From Sipunculus nudus (taxonomy: Eukaryota > Annelida > Sipuncula > Golfingiida > Sipunculidae), in NCBI GenBank assembly GCA_026874595.1, contig CM049318.1, positions 46,794,456-46,858,455 on the forward strand: a stretch of 64,000 nucleotides of DNA, written 5' to 3'. This document shows positions 58,481 through 64,000 of the stretch, piece by piece. Position numbers and translations under genes: made by a program. Position 1 is the first letter of the stretch. Each line of letters begins with the position of its first letter. The notes under the pieces were generated by a model. It worked only from the letters and a program-made list of their open reading frames with translations, had not been told where the DNA came from and made no database searches.

Positions 58481-58730
58481 ACTCAGTCTCATTTCCTCGC
58501 AGTCTGTTTACCATAACAAGGCCGCCTGACCGGAGGTCCGATTAAGAGGGACAACACGCGGTGTTTCAGCCAGTATTATAATTGTATTACATTTTTTTTA
58601 TAAAATCTGTCAGGGCATCTCCTGATTGGCATCTGTTGTGGCTCAGAGCAGCACATGGCACGTCGCAGTGTCGCACGTCGCCTGATTCACTGTTTTTAAC
58701 CCTTGTTTACTGGAGTAAACAAACAGTTTC
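58481..58730. promoter_or_regulatory. CpG- and GC-richer island with a paired forkhead-like palindrome (candidate)
   Basis: A local cluster of CpGs (CCGCCTGACCGGAGGTCCG, ACACGCGG, CACGTCGCAGTGTCGCACGT) stands out in CpG-poor DNA. At 58703-58722, TTGTTTACT and AGTAAACAA form a perfect inverted pair with a two-base gap. GTAAACA is the known forkhead core. A regulatory role is inference, and no gene is attached to it here. Confidence 0.3.
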
Positions 58731-59194
58731 AAGGCAATATTTTGGCAGGTACAGATTTCTTTTAAAGGGGAGAAGCTATTTTTTGTGTTAACTCAATATA
58801 CTAAATATAGGTGATTGGGCCCCTTTAATAAAATGATCTCTGAAAAAATTTGTTTCCAAAATATAAATAACAAGATACACCATAGGTATATGAGTGCCAT
58901 AGGTATCCCCAAAATAATGGCATACCCCCTTAAAAACAGCCCAGGGCCTTCGTCTGAAGCATATATTGACACCTTCATGAACTACATTAACCCCACCTAC
59001 ATCTGCCAACTTCCAAAGTGCCTTACAATCCTCTGACACTGCGGCTTGTGTACAGATTTTTGACTTAACAGCACATTCACAGCAATTAAACTATCTTTAA
59101 CGATGGTTGCATGCAGTTGAGAAAAATAATTACTAATCAAAGTGATACTGATTTGCAGAGACTCTATTTTGTGTTGTATGCTAGTGCAAGTCAG
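58731..59194. other. Low-copy DNA
   Basis: Overlapping short frames on both strands (58788-59039 minus is the longest, 83 codons) have no recognised motif. Confidence 0.4.
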
Positions 59195-61815
59195 AATGTT
59201 CAGACTTTTGATGACTACAGAGAAGAGTCAGAATGTTCAGACTTTTGATGTCTACAGAGAAGAGTCAGAATGTTCAGATTTTTTATGACAGTAAATTAAC
59301 AGAGAAGAGTCAGAATGTTCAGATTTTTTATGACAACATAGAAGAGTCAGAATGTTTAGATTTTTGATGACTACAGAGAGAAGTAAGAATGTTCAGACTT
59401 TTGATGACTACAGAGAAAAGTCAGAATGTTCAGACTTTTGATGTCTACAGAGAAGAGTCAGAATGTTCAGATTTTTTATGACAGTAAATTAACAGAGAAG
59501 AGTCAGAATGTTCAGATTTTTTATGACAATATAGAAGAGTCAGAATGTTTAGATTTTTGATGACTACAGAGAGAAGTAAGAATGTTCAGACTTTTGATGA
59601 CTACACAGAGAAGAGTCAGAAGACTTTTGAGGACTACAGAGAAGAGTCAGAATGATCAGACTTTTGATGAATACACGGAAGAGTCAGAATGTTCAGACTT
59701 TTTATGACAACAGAGAAAAGTCAGAATGTTCAGACTTTTGATGACTACTGAGAAGAGTCAGAATGTTCAGATTTTTATGACAATAAATTAACAGAGAAGA
59801 GTCAGAATGTTCAGACTTTTGATGACTACTGAGAAGTGTCAGAATGTTCAGACTTTTGATGACAACAGAGATGATTAGAGAAAACAGTCAGGATATTCCG
59901 TCTTTTGATGATTAGAGTAAAGAAACAGTATGTTTAGATATTTGATGACTACCAAGAATAGTCAGAATGTTCAGACTTTTGATGACTACAGAGAAGAGTC
60001 AGAATGTTCAGACTTTTGATGTCTACAGAGAAGAGTCAGAATGTTCAGATTTTTTATGACAATAAATTAACAGAGAAGAGTCAGAATGTTCAGACTTTTG
60101 ATGACTACACAGAAGAGTCAGAATGTTCAGACTTTTGATGTCTACAGAGAAGAGTCAGAATGTTCAGATTTTTTATGACAGTAAATTAACAGAGAAGAGT
60201 CAGAATGTTCAGATTTTTTATGACTACAGAGAGAAGTAAGAATGTTCAGACTTTTGATGACTACACAGAAGAGTCAGAATGATCAGACTTTTTATGGCTA
60301 CAGAGAAGAGTCAGAAGACTTTTGATGACTACAGAGAAGAGTCAGAATGTTCAGACTTTTGATGTCTACACAGAAGAGCCAGAATGTTCAGACTTTTGAT
60401 GACTACAGAGAAGAGTCAGAATGTTCAGACTTTTGATGACTACTGAGAAGAGTCAGAATGTTCAGATTTTTTTATGACAATAAATTAACAGAGAAGAATC
60501 AGAATGTTCAGACTTTTGATGACTACTGAGAAGAGTCAGAATGTTCAGATTTTTTATGACAATAAATAAACAGAGAAAAGTCAGAATGTTCAGACTTTTG
60601 ATGACTACTGAGAAGAGTCAGAATGTTCAGATTTTTTATGACAATAAATAAACAGAGAAAAGTCAGAATGTTCAGACTTTTGATGACTACTGAGAAGAGT
60701 CAGAATGTTCAGATTGTTTATGACAATAAGTTAACACAGAAGAGTCAGAATGTTCAGACTTTTTATGACTACAGAGAAGAGTCAGAATGTTCAGACTTTT
60801 GATGACTACAGAGAAGAGTCAGAAGACTTTTGATGACTACAGAGAAGTCAGAATGTTCAGACTTTTGATGACTACACAGAAGAGTTAGAATGTTCAGACT
60901 TTTGATGACTACAGAGAAGAGTCAATATGTTCAGACTTTTGGTGACTACACAGAAGAGTCAGAATGTTCAGACTTTTGATGACTACTGAGAAGGGTCAGA
61001 ATGTTCAGATTTTTTATGACAATAAATTAACAGAAAAGAGTCAGAATGTTCAGACTTTTGATGACAACAGAGATGATTAGAGAAAACAGTCAGGATATTC
61101 CGTCTTTTGATGATTAGAGTAAAGAAACAGAATGTTTAGATATTGGATGACTACCAAGAATAGTCAGAATGTTCAGACTTTCGATGACTACAGAGAAGAG
61201 TCAGAATGTTCAGACTTTTGATGACTACAGAGAAGAGTCAGAATGTTCAGACTTTTGATGTCTACAGAGAAGAGTCAGAATGTTCAAATTTTTATGACAG
61301 TAAATTAACAGAAAAGAGTCAGAATGTTCAGATTTTTGATGACTACAGAGAGAAGTAAGAATGTTCAGACTTTTGATGACTACACAGAAGAGTCAGAATG
61401 TTCAGACTTTTTATTACTACAGAGAGGAGTCATAAGACTTTTGATGGCTACAGAGAAGAGTCAGAATGTTCAGACTTTTGATGACTACACAGAAGAGCCA
61501 GAATGTTCAGACTTTTGATGTCTACAGAGAAGAGTCAGAATGTTCAGATTTTTTATGACAATAAATTAACAGAGAAGAGTCAGAATGTTCAGACTTTTGA
61601 TGACTACACAGAAGAGTCAGAATGTTCAGACTTTTGATGTCTACAGAGAAGAGTCAGAATGTTCAGATTTTTTATGACAGTAAATTAACAAAGAAGAGTC
61701 AGAATGTTCAGATTTTTTATGACAGTAAATTAACAAAGAAGAGTCAGAATGTTCAGACTTTTGATGACTACACAGAAGAGTCAGTATGTTTAATGATTTG
61801 ATGACTACCAAGAAT
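59195..61815. repeat. 37-bp satellite with 44-bp variants, about 68 units
   Basis: The main unit contains AGAAGAGTCAGAATGTTCAG, then ACTTTTGATGACTACAG. A second type carries TTTTTTATGACAATAAATTA before the shared part. A rare block (GTCAGGATATTCCGTC) occurs at about 59890 and 61092, a spacing near 1.2 kb, and shows large-scale duplication. Confidence 0.97.
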
Positions 61816-62149
61816 TTTCTGACTTGATTACCCCAGCTTGGGCTTGCACATCAAGCCTAGTTCTCTGCATCAGCAGCATACTGGTTAGCAAAGACTGTTT
61901 GTGGGTATGCGCCCATTTTCATTAGAAATCTGTTTAATGTAAATTAATATATTGGGACCGAAATTATACATTTTCTCATAATATGACATGCATCACAACA
62001 ATTGGCTCACACTAAAATATACAAAACAAGCAAAAAATAAATACAATAATAGTTTAGGTACCCAGTAAATTTACTTCCTTGTTTATTGAATCATAACCAA
62101 ACTTTCTATCATATAAATTTCAGATTCCACTCCGCATTTCGTACAAATG
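61816..62149. other. Low-copy DNA flanking the hAT-like element
   Basis: AT-rich with no gene seen. Ends in AAATG directly before the terminal repeat. Confidence 0.5.
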
Positions 62150-63872
62150 CAGGGCCCGACAAACCCTATAGCCCGACGCCCGGGGCTAGCCAAGTTCGCC
62201 ATCGGACTACCCTAAAGTCTAGGCTGGTAAGTCCGATGGGCTAGTCATAAACGAGTTAATCCTTACACACACTCTAAAACCCCAACAGGGATCTAATGAC
62301 ATTAAAATTTGAACAGATCAACTGCGAGGAGGATCGTTTCATTCGGCGAAGGTTAGGCAAAATGCTTCTTGCGCGAACGATTTTTCCTTCGCGCCAAAAT
62401 TTCGATGACAAAATGTGTGAAAATTCTTGCTGCCAAAATGTCTGAATATCATCTTTCCACCTTCCTTGGGACCACTTTCGTGCTACAATTAGCGTCGATA
62501 CTGTCCCCTGCAGTTTCTTTTCTTTCAACTTTGACATTTTTCCTGTAGTGAACCGCGAGGCCAGCAGCAGAACTTGTTGATGGACACGGTTGGTAGTACT
62601 GACTTTTATGCTAGCTGGTCTCAAAAGTTATTCAAGATATTTGGCTTGTTTTATCTTACACAGTATAATATAATAACACAATTCATTTCAGCAGTAATAT
62701 TTCTACTATTTGATGAACTGTAGAGACCAAAATGTCAAACTGCCAGTGGGAACAAATCCGATGTAATACGCGGTTGCGTGCGTTTTCACATAGAACATGG
62801 ACTTAGTCTCTTAAACAAACACACGGTGGCGCTCCAGTAAGCTGTTCCGTTCTGTGCTGTACTTCCCTGTTCATCTATTAGAAATTAAATTGAACAGCTG
62901 TGCGCAGTGTACGGTAAAAGGAACAGCCACTTGTCCCATTCAATCTGTTTTGCGTGAGCTCTTCATGACAGCCGACGGGATCAAAACGAGTCACGAGATT
63001 TCTCTGGCAGATCACCGATCGTCAACCCACCTCAGTTTAAAACGAAAATCACTTGTTTTCATGTTATTTTTATCCAAAACGGGCACATGTTCACGTTGTA
63101 CCTTCGAATTTTTCGAAATCAATTCAGTTGACCAGCGAGATTTTCAAATGAGCATAGGGGCAACGAACATGACATTAACAATTATGATCACAGGTAATTG
63201 GTGAAAATATTTTGATATTTTCTTGAAAATTCCAGAAAGTAACAATTTTCAGCCAAGATTAAGATTTAGAATAGACTGACAATTGTATAAGTCAAGGAAC
63301 ATTTTTGAATACCTCAAAGGCAGTTTGTTATGAATCTGTTGAGATATTTTAAGATAACTGGTTTATTGCAAAATAAAAAAAAATGGAAACAACGACGAGC
63401 AGATCAGGAGACAAGATTTTCTCTGCAACCTTGAGGTGCACGCTGCATTTTTGTAATCAAAAGATACATTTTGGGCAATTTTAAATTCTAAATCCGGGAT
63501 GGTGGGGAAGGGGTACACATTTTTCATGTTTTCTCAATACTGGTGACACCATTAAATTTTAATAATAAAGGTCTTGTTTTCACTATTTTGCAAACATCAA
63601 AACAAATGAATACATCTCATGAATAGTGTTAATACAAGACACAAACATGAATGCATGTATAAAGGAATTCACATATTTTGTCTATTTGAATTCCCTGGAC
63701 GCCATCTTGGCCAAAATGTCTCATTTTCATCAGATTATTTTTATGATATTTAATTTTAAGTTTAATTTTGTTGAAACATACTGGGCTAGTGAAATTTTTC
63801 TGTGGGCTAGTCAAAAATCAAACTTGACTAGCCCATGGGCTAGTCAGCAAAAAAAATTTTTGTCGGGCCCTG
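62150..63872. mobile_element. hAT-like non-autonomous DNA transposon, 1.72 kb
   Basis: The left end CAGGGCCCGACAAA is the exact inverse of the right end TTTGTCGGGCCCTG. AAATG flanks both ends directly (62145-62149 and 63873-63877). GGGCTAGTC / GACTAGCCC motifs repeat just inside each end, at least once on the left and three times on the right, and could be transposase-binding subterminal repeats. Termini starting CAGGG fit hAT elements, whose usual duplication is 8 bases; here only 5 match. No transposase domain was recognised. Confidence 0.75.
62274..62537 (-). CDS. Small unrecognised ORF inside the hAT-like element
   Basis: From ATG at 62537 this minus-strand frame encodes 87 residues. It is basic, with the text MSKLKEKKLQGTVSTLIVAR at the start and RRMKRSSSQLICS near the end. 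Upstream the frame stays open for about 29 more codons. It contains several CpGs and lies in the CpG-rich core. It is not similar to any hAT transposase region I know. It may be a captured host exon, a remnant, or chance; no function is proposed. Confidence 0.25.
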   Translation of the reverse strand: MSKLKEKKLQGTVSTLIVARKWSQGRWKDDIQTFWQQEFSHILSSKFWREGKIVRARSILPNLRRMKRSSSQLICSNFNVIRSLLGF

Positions 63873-64000
63873 AAATGACCATACACATCTTACATAATTA
63901 TTTTTGATGTGGGGTGATGCTTTTCATATGATGATTGCATACCAACTGACTTTACAATATGATGTGTCAGCGTGCCAGGGGTTTCTTTATATCCCCACTT

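Noticed and set aside
62818-62845. CTCF-like text in CACGGTGGCGCTCCAG
   Set aside because: It matches the consensus only partly, and one weak site is not worth a call.
62854-63204. 116-codon plus-strand frame in the hAT-like element
   Set aside because: No transposase, zinc-finger or other domain could be recognised, and the composition is not convincing. Mentioned only as part of the CpG-rich core.

Overview
The window looks like intergenic or intronic DNA from a repeat-rich animal genome, most likely a marine mollusc. This rests on overall composition (AT-rich, CpG-poor), a tRNA-derived SINE, LINE tails and MITE-like elements. It also rests on dispersed repeat families full of TGACCTTTGACC / AAGGTCAAGGTCA, GGTGGCGCCACC and AGTCAGCTGAGCTAAAAA motifs, which I associate from memory with molluscan genomes. 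No species can be named from sequence alone. There is no prokaryotic-style gene organisation, and no CRISPR array, rRNA or functional tRNA was seen. I found no complete protein-coding gene. The only coding-like material is one possible terminal exon on the minus strand near 19.4-19.7 kb, two LINE ORF C-terminal remnants (33.8-34.6 kb and 42.3-42.5 kb, both minus strand), and a short unrecognised ORF inside a hAT-like element at 62.2-63.9 kb.

Layout. 0-13.5 kb: dispersed repeat families, called here A, B, C, E, F and G, all in the same orientation, including a 5.4 kb family A copy. 13.9-17.05 kb: a 27-bp satellite. 17.15-17.34 kb: a second short minisatellite. 17.35-24.0 kb: mostly low-copy DNA with D/G/H-type repeats and the exon candidate. 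24.06-26.6 kb: a deleted family A copy. 26.6-33.7 kb: AT-rich DNA, a SINE, AGGTCA-rich tandem repeats, a long (TA)n tract and a possible pogo/Tigger-like element. 33.8-34.57 kb: a LINE 3' end carrying a nested MITE. 34.57-37.82 kb: a 50-bp satellite split by a SINE. 38.2-39.2 kb: a 409-bp tandem duplication. 40.2-47 kb: a second block of families B, F, C and A, with a LINE tail and a nested TA-flanked MITE. 48.9-51.0 kb: a 20-bp satellite split by about 1.06 kb of other repeats. 51.7-55.0 kb: a 60-bp satellite. 55.7-56.4 kb: a 70-bp satellite. 56.4-59.15 kb: low-copy DNA with a GC-richer island. 59.2-61.8 kb: a 37-bp satellite. 62.15-63.87 kb: a hAT-like element with a CpG-rich core.

Seven unrelated tandem arrays occupy roughly a fifth of the window, and several show higher-order repeat structure. 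The long open frames (up to 482 codons) are by-products of repeat units divisible by three and are not proposed as genes. The most informative observations are the nested insertions, which give relative ages: SINE into satellite, MITE into family A, MITE into LINE. Others are the inverted terminal motif of family A, the uniform orientation of all dispersed families, and the CpG-rich core of the hAT-like element. I did not find a convincing new multi-gene system.
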